A stretch of DNA of 64,000 nt from Corticium candelabrum (taxonomy: Eukaryota; Porifera; Homoscleromorpha; Homosclerophorida; Plakinidae). Location: the NCBI RefSeq assembly GCF_963422355.1, contig NC_085106.1, positions 1,116,392 through 1,180,391 of the forward strand, given 5' to 3'. This document shows positions 22,801 through 35,336 of the stretch, piece after piece. Position 1 is the stretch's first letter. Each line of letters starts with the position of its first letter. Both the position numbers and the translations under genes were made by a program. The notes beneath the pieces were generated by a model. The model saw only the letters and a list, made by a program, of their open reading frames with translations. It did not search any database and was not told the origin of the DNA.

Positions 22801-25440
22801 CAAACGGCATCCTTGTATACACAAAGAGTCCCTTGCTAGTATTGATTGTCAAGTATGCCTGAGAGTCTGGGCTATCTTAATTTGTTGGTATACCTGTTTC
22901 ATGTCCAAACGAGTAAAGACTCTTCCCCCTGCTAGGGTTGAAAACAGGTCTTGCAGATTAGGCATTGGGTAGCATTCCATCTCTAGGTAAGGGTTCACAC
23001 TAACTTTGTAGTCACCACATACCCGTATTGACCCGTCAGCCTTCCTTACAATTACAATAGGTGATGCCCACTCGCTTCTGTTAATTTGTTGAATTATTTC
23101 CTCCTGTTGCAAACGGTCCAGTTCTTCGTCTACTTTACTGTGTAGGGCGTAGGGTTGCTTGTGGTTCTGAAATTCCGAGCCATAACTCACTTGATACTTC
23201 TGGCCAGATTGCTTCCATTTCCCGCAAGCTTTGGTGATATGACTTCTAATGTTGCAAACCCGGCAAGCGGCGCTCTTGTACCAACACTTTTCAGAGTCGT
23301 GATTGCGTCCGTCACAACGATGGCAAACATGCTCTTTAGCTGTGCTATCCCTGGGAGTGAATCGTCTACCTCCGGATGCTTGCATGGTAAACGTTGTCTC
23401 CGCTGCGTGGTATGTTTGTCGACTTGATTGCGGTTCTCCTCGTAACAATTTCAGTTCATGTCTTGCGGCTTCATGTGCTCGAGTTAGCGACAGTGCCTTC
23501 TCCAATGTCAGGTCTCGTTCTGCTAGGACCTTCTGCTGTAGGCCTTCATGTCGGAGACCGCACACCAATTGATCGCATAACGCTGTGTTCAGGCTGTCTG
23601 CGAATTCACAATCTTTTGCTAGGTGGTGCAATTCTGCAACGTAATTTGCAATTGATTCGCCCACTTTCTGCTGTCTCTTATAAAATTTGAACCTTTCGGC
23701 GATAACTATCTTCCTCGGTTCGTAATGATTCTTCAGCAATGTGATGAATCTTGTGGTTTATTTGGACTGACGAGGTTTGATAATATTGAGTACGTTGTTC
23801 CTCCGACTGTCGTGAGGAATATTGCTTTCATTTTGTCCGAGTCGACGATGTCGTTGGCGGTACAATAGAGCAGAAAGCATTGGTGATATTCATCAATCTT
23901 GTCACCTGGTTGGAGTGGTTCCAAATGTCCATACTTTCCGTGGCTCTGCGCCATCCTCGTCGCCAATTTGTGTTTGATTGGTGGACACAGGCTCGATTAG
24001 TTAGAGACTCACTTGTTATTACACACTCTACAACGCTCACTAACGTGCTAACTGAATAGTGCTATGTCTAATTACTACATACCATGCCAGCTAGGTCTAA
24101 TCTAATTAAGTGTCATACACTACAGTAAATACATTAATTTATTAAATTAACCAATGTTTGAACGGTGACAACTGTACTGTACAGTGTAGATGCATGTCAC
24201 TTCAGGAAATGTTAGCTGTGGCAACATGATGATGAGAGCAACAACTGCAAATGCAATGGACATGGCATATCTACAATGATGTTGATTGATATAATTTTAA
24301 AACGTGTTTTTGTTTAAAACTTTGTTGATTAATTAGCAAAAGTTTGTCTGAATGCTGCAGAGTTTGATTGCTGAGTCTTTGCTGTGTATAATCTCTTACA
24401 ATTACATTTAATTTGAACATATGTGATTGCATAGTGTTGTATCTTGGCTCATTTATTTGTCATAAATGTCACAGTTGCCATATCTCATTGATGGAGATAG
24501 AAAACTTGTGCAAAGTCAAGCGGTCAGCTTACCTTTTATAATTGCTTTTCTGATAATATTGCAGTGAAGTCTGTTTTTTAGATTCTTTATTACTTGGGCA
24601 GAAAATACAATATGTGTACGATCATCATATACATACTTGTAATATTTTACTCTTATGGTGTCTTTATATATTGACATTGTATTGTCAGGTGGCAAGACGG
24701 AAGATGAGCGAGTTCGAGTTGATGTGTCTTTGCACCAGGTGCGATGACATCATTACAAAATTTAGTAAATCTTTATTGTATGGCTTATTATGTTTGCTGT
24801 ACAGGCTCTTGATTTACGCAGAAGTTTCACTTCTCTTTCATTTGCATCTGACTTTGTAAATACTGTTTTGATTCTCCTGCCATGGTATTTCATTTATTGA
24901 CATTATTTAATTATGTAGGCAGACAAAAAGCCTGACTACTTGCAGAAGCTACCAACAGTGCTTCAAGGGTTTGTGGATTTCATTGGTGGCAGGAAATGGT
25001 TGGCTGGTGATGAGGTAAGCAGTTGTTGCCAAACATTGTTGTGAACAGTCATATATGGGCTGTGTGTGTAACTGTGTAGCTGACCATTTCTGACTTTCAC
25101 TTTTATGAGCAGCTGGCACAACACCTTATTCTTGATCCGAGTTGTCTAGACAAGTTTCCACGATTGCAGGTAGTCTAAAATTGTGTGTGCGAGTTCTCGA
25201 CCATGCATATATAACACATGCACATTAATTAACAAAACAAGGAGTAACAACGTGTTGTTTTGTTGTATAGGAATATGTTGCCAACTTTGAGGTTTGTATT
25301 AATGAGACTAAGTAGTTCATGTTCCTTGTTTTCCATCTGATGGTTATTTGTTACAGGGCCTGCCTGCTATTAAAGCATACAGAGCTAGTTCTATCTTCAT
25401 CAAGAGGCCAATCAACAGCCCATTTGCAACATTTACATAA
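19812..25440 (+). CDS. Glutathione S-transferase, mu class
   Basis: Exons found in phase include 19812-19847, 19949-20015, 20125-20201 and 24475-24522, one from 24582, one at about 24690-24739, and four more ending in TAA at 25440. The product (about 215 aa) begins MTMKLGYWDLRG, the mu-class N-terminus with the catalytic Tyr of GYWD. The glutathione-site segment LPYLIDG and the SQAILYYLGRKYN helix follow. The C-terminal helical domain carries GKTEDERVRVDV, RKWLAGDELTISDFHFYE and EGLPAIKAYRASS. GSTs conjugate glutathione to electrophiles in the cytosol. Intron 3 (20202-24474) is about 4.3 kb because an LTR retroelement sits in it antisense; other introns are short. Confidence 0.92.
20310..24124 (-). 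mobile_element. Ty3/gypsy-type LTR retrotransposon, old broken copy
   Basis: An element of about 3.8 kb in GST intron 3, antisense to GST. Its ends are short LTRs at about 20310-20454 and 23969-24124, each starting TGTGTTTGAT and ending CACTACA. They differ by several substitutions and small indels, so insertion is not recent. Reading leftward from the right LTR, the recognisable parts are gag with zinc-knuckle Cys/His clusters (about 23970-23150), reverse transcriptase with the YLDD box (about 23100-22450), RNase H (about 22450-21900) and integrase with its zinc-binding and DDE-type core regions (about 21860-20900). RT before integrase places it in Ty3/gypsy. It looks broken, with roughly half a dozen interruptions, and is a fossil. 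No clear target-site duplication was seen. Confidence 0.9.
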
Positions 25441-25959
25441 AGTCAAGTCTTAGACTTAAGTTAACCTTGCATTGAACAAGTTGATCTGTATGCAACTATT
25501 GACTGACTTGGTTTTGTGTTTTTAACTTGAATTCATTCTGAAACGAAACTTTTGAGACGTTTGCTTGTTGGCTATAGTTGTGTTCTGTATGTTGCATGGC
25601 CATTTCTAGTTTTTAATTAAACTGTGACTGTCCTTGCTTACCTTGAGGCTTATGGGTGTTGTTTGACTAGTTACTTACTTATGTGAGAGACTAGGCTTAC
25701 AAAGTGATGGGAAGTGGCAACCATAGGAAATGTGACTAATGAGTATAGGCTTGCAAATCAGAAGTTGACGATCAATCAGCTCTTCAAAACAAACTTATCT
25801 AGTGCATTTGATGACTTTTTATTTATTCATATTCAAAAGATTCAAATCAATGGTTTTCTGTTTACACATGCACACCTGTTCAACTTTGAGCGAGATAATA
25901 CCAGTCTTGTTTTAATACCCAGCAATCATGCTAACTCGATAGTATACTGTCAAATATGA
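25441..25959. other. Convergent 3' spacer between GST and CLCA
   Basis: Shared 3' region of two genes facing each other. There is no gene-like frame with domain content. Confidence 0.5.
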
Positions 25960-28900
25960 TTATAGGATGTTTGAGTCTGTCTTCTGCTCTACAGTCGTTT
26001 TATCTCCATCAACTAACTGACTGTCTGTCTCTCTATTTTCCATTGCCTTGTTGCTTGTCTCATTGCTTTGTTCTACCTTGTCATCACCATCAGTAGCTGT
26101 AACTGGTGAAATGTCCTCATTGCTCACTTCATCTATTGCAGTAATTTCTGCACTGTCTAGAGAAAGTCGACTGGGAGAGTCACTCACTACATAGTGATCT
26201 TCAACAGCACTTCCTTGTTCAGAGTGTCCAGGAGAAACAGTCGGTTCAATATTGATGTTGATGTCCTTTGGAGGTGTCCCTTCTTTTGGACTCAGTACAA
26301 CTAGCCGGGCTACACTAGGGATACAGTCTTCGTCCTCATCATTCACAACCACCGTCCCTGCAACTGCTAACTCAGTATTTACATCTGTCTTGTTCTCCTT
26401 GTTATGATGTAACTCTGCAGCTGGTGCCGGCTGCTCAGATTGCAGTGCTATGGGGAATGTAAATGGGTCTGCTGCTGCTGCTGCAGTGGTGTTTTCTTCT
26501 GATTGACTATTGGGTAACAATGTTTTCTGTTGTTCAACCTGTCCAGCTGTGTGTCCTTCATCTAGTTGCGTGGTATTGTCCAATACAGCTGCTTTTTTAT
26601 TGGTTTCAGTTTGAAGAGTGCTTGTTACTGTTTCAGACTGACTCTCTTTCTTGTCAGTTTGACTGGAATGACATGTTTCTTGTTTCCATTCATTATCACT
26701 CTCCCCAGCTTCAGTAATGTTTACTTGTGTTACCTCACCCAGTGCATGGTGGAGTATCTCTGTTTCATTTGTATCCTCATTTTGTGAGTCATGACTTTGT
26801 TGAAGACTATTGTTTCCCTTCACCTCACTAGTTGTACTCTCCTGTTTGCTTGTTTCTTCTTTAGTTGCCAAATGTTCTTGCAGTTCTTGGGAAGTAGGCT
26901 CCCATTCAAGATTCGTTGGTTGCTCTTTTATACTGTCTACCAGCTCACTTAATTTTGTTTCGCTCTCTATAATCTGTAGTTGCAGATCTGTTTGTACTGG
27001 TTGTTTGAGCTGTTGTATCAATTCCTGCTGGTTCTCTGTTTGCTGCATATTTGTGTGTTGAACATGATCATATTCTGGATCCACTGCTCGGGGAGACAGT
27101 TCTTCATATGTATGTGTGCCTTGCTCAGGCACTTTACTTTCTTGTACAGATGGTGTCTTGTACTTAACATCAGTATATGGGTCACATTCACTGATAACGA
27201 CATGTTCATTTCGCTCTTTTGATTGTGTTGGCACCTGTACAGTTTCCACTTGTTTCTGATACTCCATTTCTTCATTGTCCAGTGCATGCTGTTTTTGATG
27301 TGTTTCTAGGTCACATTCACTAACTGTTGTGTTCACATAGGTTGTATCAGTCACTTGACTGACTACATCGGCAGCAATCATGTCCTCTTTATCATCATCT
27401 TTAGCCAATTTTTTCTTCTTAGCACGCCTCTCTCTCTTGTCCTTTCTAGATCCACTAGTATTCGATGATATTGTACTAGAATTGCTGGTCTTTTTGCTAG
27501 TTAGTTCCAGTTTTTCTTCATCATCACTCTTGACCGACTCTCTACGTCGCCGTTTGAGACAGAGCAGTAGGATGATGACTAGCACCAGTAAAGCAACACC
27601 GCAACTAGCACTAATTGCTGCAATAACTCCAGTGCTAAATATGGAAGAGCTATCTTGTCTATTAATTTGTAATGGATATTGCAGAGGAAGTAAGGCAATC
27701 CCTACAACGGGAGATGGAGGTCCTACAAAACCAATGATGTTTTCAGCGGCAACAGCAAAGTAATATGTCACGTCATCTCGGTGCGGAACCGTAATGTTTA
27801 GATATTCCATCTGTGCGGCAGGTCTTTGACTTCTAAGAATAGAATGAGTGCCATCCACAATCCATGACTGAGGCAATGACTTCTGTGAACTAAAGTCTTT
27901 TCTTAGAGCAGACGGGTCGTTCACTGCATATTTGACATAGTATTTTTGGATGGTGCCTCTATCGTAGTTCCCCCCTGGTGCTGACCAAGACAGAGTTATC
28001 TGAGATGTGTTGTAATTTACACTCACAATCCTTAAGTCAGTAATGCGACAGGGTGGATACTGATCGACTGGCTGGCTGTATTCAGTTAAGAACATTCCTC
28101 CAGAAACAACTCTTGAAAATTGTTCTGCCACTTGTCGTCGATCTTCAGAGTACTCAGATATTTGACGGTTGGTGTAGTACAAAGCTACCGTGTCCACATA
28201 CTTTGAAGGTAGTACTGTGACTGAACTTTGTGTGGCACTCACTGCAACCCTTACACTGTATTCACCTCGTTTCCTGAGGTCGGTAAAGTATCCACTATAC
28301 ACTCCATCTGCAGCAACATGATCTGGATCTGCAAAAATGGATGCATGATTACTATCGATGAGAAGAGACTTTAGTGTATTGCTCACTTGCTCCTCTATCA
28401 TAGAGATTCCACTCTCTTGTCTCACCTGAAGGCAGTACAACATATGCAATTACGATTGCGTCTGCAACACCTCGTTCTCCTGCCTTGACTGCTACGGATA
28501 TGACTGGTACAGTGCCAGTAGACAGGTCCCGATCACTTACGTCGGCTGTCACAATGATTGGATCATTTGTTATTCTTGCTTGGTGAGATACGATGCTGAC
28601 TGCAACTATTATAGATCGAGACACCAAGCTGGATGTAAGACGCACTTTCCAGACCCCAACCTGTAATAAATATATACCCAAAATGGTGTATGTTCAACAA
28701 ACATAGGTCTGTCTACCTTGGCATTGTCGACGTTAAAGGTCATTAGAGCAAACTCCGGCACTTCAGTGATACTACTCATATCAGAGACTGATCCAGTTGG
28801 ATCAGTGATTTCAACTTTCAGTTCATTGATGTACTTTTCTGCTGTAAATTGGAAATAGCAGCTTGCTTGGGAATGTGAATCTACAGTAACATTCAGCTGA

Positions 28901-30647
28901 ACAGGCACAGAAGAGGACACAGACACTGACTGCTGAAGGAGTTGGATGGGTTGTCTGTGTCTCTGTAGAGCCAGTTCACATGCAGATATCAACGATTCGC
29001 ACAGGATCGTCTGCTGTTGGCTCTGAATATTTAATGGTACCAAGTACTGGTAACCGTTTGTTTGTCTGGCAAGATTACCAAGTTTCCGGAATGTATCTAT
29101 GTCAGTACGTGTACTTCCTGATATAGCCAATGTAATGGGAAAGATGCGCACTCCACTGACTACCACATCATTAAATACCGAGTCAATTGTGATTGAACTG
29201 TCAGCATTTTCGTTTCCATCATTAATGACAAATACGCTGCAGCCTCCTACTACTGCTCCATTGTTGTTTTGTTTTATCAGTTCAACGGCTGCTTGTAAGC
29301 CTGAACCAATACTTGTTGTCCCACTTGCCATAGTAGGAAGAGCATCATAGAGAAGCTGACGTGCCTGGTTCCCTCTTACTTCTGTTAGATTGATGTTCAC
29401 ATGAGCAAGCTCATTGAACGAGACAATACCAATTTGTGTTCCTACAGGTACTATTTGAATAAGAGAATATGCTGCATTCCTCACACGGTCTAACCGCCCA
29501 TCTAGCTGCATGCTGGCGGACACATCTAGGACCAACACTATCTGTTCAAACTGTTGTGCTTGGACGACTTTGAATGTTGGTGTTAGAACAGATGAGCGCA
29601 AACGAACGCTCGTCGGTAAATTTGCACCACCATCAAAATCATAATGATTGAGAATAACGTCCCATGTGCTGCTATAATTACACACTACATTCTGGTCATT
29701 TATTGCCTCCTCATTGTGAGGTACTGCTGCATCGCTTCCACAAAACTTAGTAATCTAGACAAACGAAAAGTTACTTCATGCGGGGCAGTTTGCAAGCTGT
29801 AGTTGCACCTCGTTTATTTGTTGGTAGAACATGACAGATGCCTGTGAGCTATCTCCTCCACTTGTTGGTCGGAATCCACATTCATCGCTTGCTGTAGTTG
29901 GGTGACAGTTTCCTCCGTATTCAGAGTGTACAATGTCGCCTTTGATGTCTGACGTGCATCTGGTCGCCTCAAATTGGCCGTCCGGCATGTAAGAGTAGAG
30001 TTGCCACAGTGAAGTTGGGTGTTCATTGTAGACACCCCATCGATACTGCGCCCATTGATGCACCAACATGCGACCAGCAGGGTTGCTCTAAATAGAACAA
30101 GAATATTTACTTCGAAATACACACGACAGATGACCGTTGTCTGTAGTATATGGAGTGTACACAGTCCTCTAGCTAGAGAGGCATGGTGTGATGTCACTAT
30201 CAGGGCGTGTCTACTGTCTACCTGCTGATCGACTCTTGTAAACCGTCCGGGCGTGGAGAAAATGTAGTCTGCTTGTCGACCGCACAAACCGATGGAACGC
30301 CTGGTGAATGCTTGATCAACCTGATCTAGATTTCCTATCCTCACTTCTGCAGTCTCGAATGTCTCCCATACTGCAGTTGCATACTCGTCGGATGGTGGCC
30401 ATGAGCTCGGTACTACGATGCGCACATCTCGAAAATATGCCCTTCGTTCTGTGGCCGTGTAGATATAGTGTGATGCCTCCGTGAACGCAGTCTTGATCGC
30501 CGGAATGAGTTGTGCACTTGTGGTATATGAGACAGACTCATCGATTGCCACGACGACGTTCTTGTAGCCGTTGTTTTGTAGCACTACCCGACTAGCGCCG
30601 CATAACTGCAGCATCATGCAGCACAGCAGCAGCAAGCGAGACGACAT
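25960..30647 (-). CDS. CLCA-family protein with VWA domain, transmembrane segment and long tail
   Basis: Five exons in phase: 30647-30222, 30087-29809, 29754-28717, 28660-28387 and 28328-25960, giving 1,461 aa. Signal peptide (MSSRLLLLCCMMLQLCGA); CLCA N-terminal domain (VVLQNNGYKNVVVAI); metalloprotease region; VWA domain with an intact MIDAS (DVSAS, residues about 312-316); a beta-sandwich region; a fibronectin-III-like domain (ITLSWSAPGGNYDRG); one membrane helix (about 902-928); and a cytoplasmic tail of about 530 residues, Glu/Thr/Gln-rich. CLCA proteins are secreted or membrane regulators of calcium-activated chloride channels that self-cleave with a zinc HExxH site. Here that site reads VHQWAQYRWGVYNE (residues 151-164): the catalytic Glu and second His are both Gln, and the later Asp is Asn, so proteolysis is probably lost. 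The longer frame upstream of 30647 was not used because the signal peptide starts there. Confidence 0.9.
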
Positions 30648-30693
30648 GCCGTCAGACTGAGTAATCAGAGATGCAGCCCCAGCCCTCGGCAGA

Positions 30694-30702
30694 TCACGTG
30701 AA
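30694..30702. promoter_or_regulatory. TCACGTGA E-box upstream of CLCA
   Basis: TCACGTGA lies about 50 bases upstream of the CLCA start codon on the minus strand. It is the same core as at PPCDC and cathepsin C. Confidence 0.3.
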
Positions 30703-30863
30703 CAAACAAACCACGCCCAGTGCTCCAAGAATAGAAACTGTCACCACTAACACGACGTCCCACAACTAACTACAGTATTTTCTTTCATTCCTATATAGGT
30801 ACAGTGTACAGTCTCTACTGTACCGTGCATACATCTAAACACATGCTATGTACAAGAATAGTA

Positions 30864-31584
30864 TCAAGTCGTTCCGTTCCCAATTGCTGTAGGATTTAAT
30901 GACTCATAAAGCTGTAGAGCACTGTCCGGATGAACGGGAGTGGCACTAGTTGCAGGCAATGGTACATCCATCAACGAATCAGAGACTTCATAAATTAGCT
31001 CATCGCTGAATCTACCTGAAAGATCAGGACAACAACAGACACAAAGTTCACTACATTTCAACATAAATTTTCTGATTTAGATACAGATCTTGTAAATTTT
31101 GTTGTGTAGACTGTTCACCATATGTCTTTGGTTGCCTGGGGTGATGAAACGATTGACTCCTCATCTCTGAGTCTTCTGAGGCCAGTTGCAAAGGAGTCAA
31201 GTCTGAATATCGCATTGCATGATGTGGGTAATTAAGAGCCTTGGAGCTCTTATGAATAAATTCGTGTCTCGCCCTTTCTTCTTTCAGAAGAGTTTCCACA
31301 GCCTGCTGTTCACTAAAAGAGCCTACACCCTCATTCAATGACGTCACAATCCGTATGCTTGAATTAATTCGAGGTCGTCCAAGAGGAATAGGCTCAATAA
31401 TTTCGATCTCACGCTGTTGATGAAGTGTCGGTTTTGACTTGATGGCAGGTTTTTGTCGCTTCTCTTTCTCCGGGGTCACGACCAAGTCACTAGAGCTGCA
31501 GTATTTGGGCGGAGACTCGGCAAAAGGAACAGGAGAAGGCTGAATGACATCTTCAAGAAAGGTGCATAATCTCTTATTCGTCAT
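30864..31584 (-). CDS. Unknown small protein, two exons
   Basis: Exon 1 starts at ATG 31584 (MTNKRLCTFLEDVIQPSPVP) and runs to a donor near 31060 or 31090. Exon 2 starts near 31005 (DELIYEVSDSLMDVPLPATS) and stops at 30864. The donor is uncertain: ends at CAA-GAT-CT or GAA-AT both fit the phase. The product, about 220 aa, is Pro/Ser-rich and charged, with a short helical stretch (EQQAVETLLKEERARHEFIH) and no signal peptide or membrane segment. I do not recognise it. Its start codon is only about 150 bp from that of the divergent coiled-coil gene at 31734, so the two may share a promoter. Confidence 0.5.
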
Positions 31585-31733
31585 AGCTAGTACATGTACA
31601 AGTAGAAACAAATACGACGAAATCACCGCCTTCCATTCGGGCTATTCTAAAAGCCCGGATGTTATTATTTAGTGGGTGTTTGCATTTGTGGGGACTTTTT
31701 GACGTAGCTAAATACTCAGTCTTACGCTAGAGC
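31585..31733. promoter_or_regulatory. Bidirectional promoter candidate
   Basis: A 149-bp gap between divergent start codons (unknown gene, minus; TNIP-like gene, plus). No canonical TATA was seen. Assignment rests on geometry alone. Confidence 0.4.
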
Positions 31734-34700
31734 ATGGCTTATGATCTGGCTCATTCGCACGATCTAACAAGATTTGAAGAGCGCAGAGCAGAAGGCCGTG
31801 AGAGAAAATCAAATGGCGATGAGTATCATATAACGGTTCCACCAAGTATGAAAAACGACATCGCTGCACAAAGATTTCATCTAGAGGAGATAGAAAGATC
31901 ACAACGACTTCAAGACGTAAGTCGGGGCAATTCCCTGCTGCATCACTGTTATGACGTTTATTAGATTTAATGTGCTGACTAAAGCTTTCCCCGGCCGTCC
32001 CCCAATCCCCCAATCCCCGTATTTCATTTGCAGTTGTCGCTCTCGAGCTCGATGGAGCACTTGCAGGAGGAAAACAAACGTCTTCTGAGTCAATTGGATG
32101 AGTTGGCAAACCATGATTCCAGCGGAATGGCCTCTAGAGTTGTGCAGTACATGCAAGACTTGCGAATTGAGAAGGACAAAGTTAGAACCGCAGAAAAGAC
32201 GATCAAGAAACTAACTTCTGAGTTGTCTCGTACGCAGGTGAGTAACGTGCGTTTGTTGCATTCAGTTCTGAAGCGAAATTTTGCAGCGACGTAGTAGTAT
32301 AACTAGTAGGCACTGAGTAACTACGTCATCAAAATTTTCTGACACATTTTTGCATATTAGGAAACAAATTTGTATACTAAGGTACGCTATGGTAGCAAAT
32401 ACATAATCTAGTTGCTACAGGACCGGTGAAAGTAGTGCTAATCTTCCCTCTACATTTGCTGCCTGCTTCTCTCAAATCTCAAACATGGTGGGTGGGCACA
32501 AGGAGCCATTTCTCTGTACCCGTAGATTAATAGATGAAATCTAATAATACAAAACTACAAAGTCCTATTTTGTTTATATAATTTAGTTTTAGTTATATTT
32601 GTATATAGTGCAACAGGAGGCCATTTTAGACATAGACATATGATAGGAGATTCCGAGAGTGTGCAAGTGAGTCTGTCCAAGGGTGTTTGAACTGTGACAC
32701 AAAGTTCCGGATGTTTCATTAAATGTGACTTTTGACAACTGAGCTACATAGTAAAAATAAATTAGTAAACATGTTATCTTTAATTAATAAGAAATAAAAC
32801 TGAAATTAATTAATTAAATCTGGCCTTATTAAGTCTTTATAAAAATTAGTTTCATAGAAGTTTGAAGTGATCATGCCATGTGAATTTGGTTGTTTAACAT
32901 TAATATTATGTGTTTGAATGATTAGACATCGGGTGTAGATGGCTCTGCTGACCACGAATGTGAGAGATTGAGGAATGACGTTTTGCACTGGAAAAACAAG
33001 GCAGAAAGGTTGGAACGCGATGTACAACTGAAAGTTGTCCAGGTATACCAATGAGATGTTTCAGTAACTGTTGTATGCTCACTTTAATTGAATTGTTTCC
33101 ATGTTTTACTTGAATAGGATGAGAAAATTGAAAAACTAGAAGATCAAATTCAGCAGTGGAGGAGTGAAGCAGAAGGATGGAAGAGAAAAGCAGCAGAGAT
33201 GAAAGGGAACCAGGTGGGAAAATTACCATTGTTTGCAATAATCAGTGTTAATTAATAATGCCTAGATTCAATGGTTTGCTGTGTGATCTTATACGAAATA
33301 CTTTCAATTAATGTGTAGGATTTGACTGGAAGAAGTAGAATTTCCGATCAGGAATACAAGAGATTGAAAGATGAACTTCAGCGCTGGAAGACCACTGCTG
33401 ATGAATGGAAATCTAAAGCTGAACAACAACCACATCACTTTTCATTCAGTGCAAATGCCTCGCATCCAGTACAAGAATTGCAGGCTCCCCCAGTAATCCC
33501 ACCAAGAGACGTTGATGTTAGAGCATACCAGAATCAAATTAAACAGCTGGAAGAAGAGTTGGAAGCTATCACAAAGTTGAAAAACGAAGTTAGAGACACA
33601 AACTGTTTTGTCAGTTGACAGAGTGAGTTCTATTTGTGTTTATATAGCTTTATGATGCAAATCAAGAATGGGATGGTCAGTACAAAAAGATGAAGAAAGA
33701 GTATGAAGTTCAAGTTGAGCAGTTGCAAAAATCATTGCGAGAGTTCCAAGGCCAGTTGGTGAAAGCAATTGATAATACTGATGAAGAGAAAACAAAGCGT
33801 GAACAGGAAGTAAGAAAGGTAACTGAGGAGCTCTCTTCTGCAAGACAGACTGCCGTACAATCAGCACAAAAACTCCAGACATTGGAGGCTGATTATGAAC
33901 AACTACACAGAGACTATGAAATAGTGCAGGGCAAATTGAGTCGTTCATCAGGTTTGCTTAGAGAGGTAGGTACACTATACTAATGTACTTCTCATTTTGA
34001 TTTGTGTATTTTGCATAAGTATATGTATATTTTCTATATACACAGGAGCAGAAATGCACTTGCGATTTGAGACGGCAGGTTGAACAGCTGCGGGGTCGAC
34101 AGCATGGCTTTCAATCTGAAGAAGTGGAGCTTCTTAAGAAACAAAACGAATTGTTCAGGGATGATTTTGACCGTGAGAAACGTGAAAAACTGCAACTTCA
34201 CAGAGATATAGAAGACTTACAGAAAGCACTCAGAGATAAAGACTTAAGCAGGGGTGGAAATCAGTATCAAGTTCGTGCATTGTTTTGTTGAATATGTAAT
34301 TAGACACTAGTTACTTTTAGTAACATTTTATTGTTGATTAGGCTGATCAGCATAGAGACCTTCAACGACAAGTGGAACGTTACAAACGTGACTTGGAAAA
34401 TGAGGCATTGGAGAAACAGAGACTGGAGACAGACAAACAGAGACTAGAGAGGGAAGTGACTCGTCTTCAGAATGAAATGAGATCTCAGGAATCTAGATTG
34501 CCTGATCAAGTTTGTTATTTGTATTAAATAAGCTAGCTTACTTGTGTTTTAAATTATAAGTGCTGTGATCAGAGACATGAACTGCAAGCTTTTCGTGCAC
34601 AAGCTGAGGTTTTTCAAACTGATTATGAGCGTGAGAGGGAGGAGAAAAAGCGAATAGCAAGGCAGCTGTCTGAACAACAACGTGCTATGAGATCCCTCGA

Positions 34701-35336
34701 AACAACAAATGCAGCATTGCAGCAGCAGGTAGTGTAGTATTGAAATCAGACAGATGATGTTTGTATTATAAAAGACATACATCGGTATTGCAGGTTACTC
34801 AGTGCGAAGAAGATTTTGAGAAGGAACGTCGAGACAAGGAAGACTATTTGAGACAGCTGAGAAGAGAACGAAGCGCCAGCAGTGGACAGCATCGGGTAAT
34901 TGCAGCCATTGTTTTGGATTAATATTGCCACTAATTAATTACTAATGGACAAACAGGTGTGTAACCGAAATGAAATATTTTAATTATTCTAGCATTTAAA
35001 AGGTACAATGTATAATTAATAGATTCAGTTAATGTAATGCAATATAATTGACGGCATGACTTAGTCAGACTGTACAACAACTTTGCACATACAACAAAAC
35101 AGTACTGTGTTGTCAAAAGTTGTTTTGTGCAGCTTGGTGGTTCTCCACCAGTGGCAGCAAGGTTCGCTGAGGAAGAAATCAGAGAACAACAAGAAGCTTG
35201 GGCAAGACATGAGCAGAGAAGGGTTAATAACTACTCGATATCCAAGTTGATCGTTTTGGTCATTTGTTTTATGTTTTAGAGAAGGGACTCTGAAGCAGCT
35301 CCTCCTGAGCCAAATATTATTGGAAATGTGCCATGA
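31734..35336 (+). CDS. Coiled-coil protein, TNIP/optineurin-like
   Basis: About twelve exons (first 31734-31916, second 32034-32237, third 32926-33042; last coding bases 35281-35336) give roughly 670 aa that are almost entirely coiled coil. Three segments resemble the ubiquitin-binding UBAN/ABIN motif, whose core is xxFxxDFxxERxxRE: LLKKQNELFRDDFDREKREK (about 34130-34190), EVFQTDYEREREEKKR (about 34606-34650) and QCEEDFEKERRDKEDYLR (about 34800-34850). TNIP, optineurin and NEMO use one such motif to bind linear or K63 ubiquitin in NF-kB and autophagy signalling. The tail is RRRDSEAAPPEPNIIGNVP. No C-terminal zinc finger was seen. A generic centrosomal coiled-coil protein remains an alternative. 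Confidence 0.6.

Noticed and set aside
23155-23690. Plus-strand frames opposite the gag region
   Set aside because: Shadows of the antisense LTR element with no independent features.
26463-27222. Plus-strand hydrophobic frames opposite the CLCA tail
   Set aside because: Artefacts of the Glu/Gln/Thr-rich tail read in reverse; they have no start context or domain.
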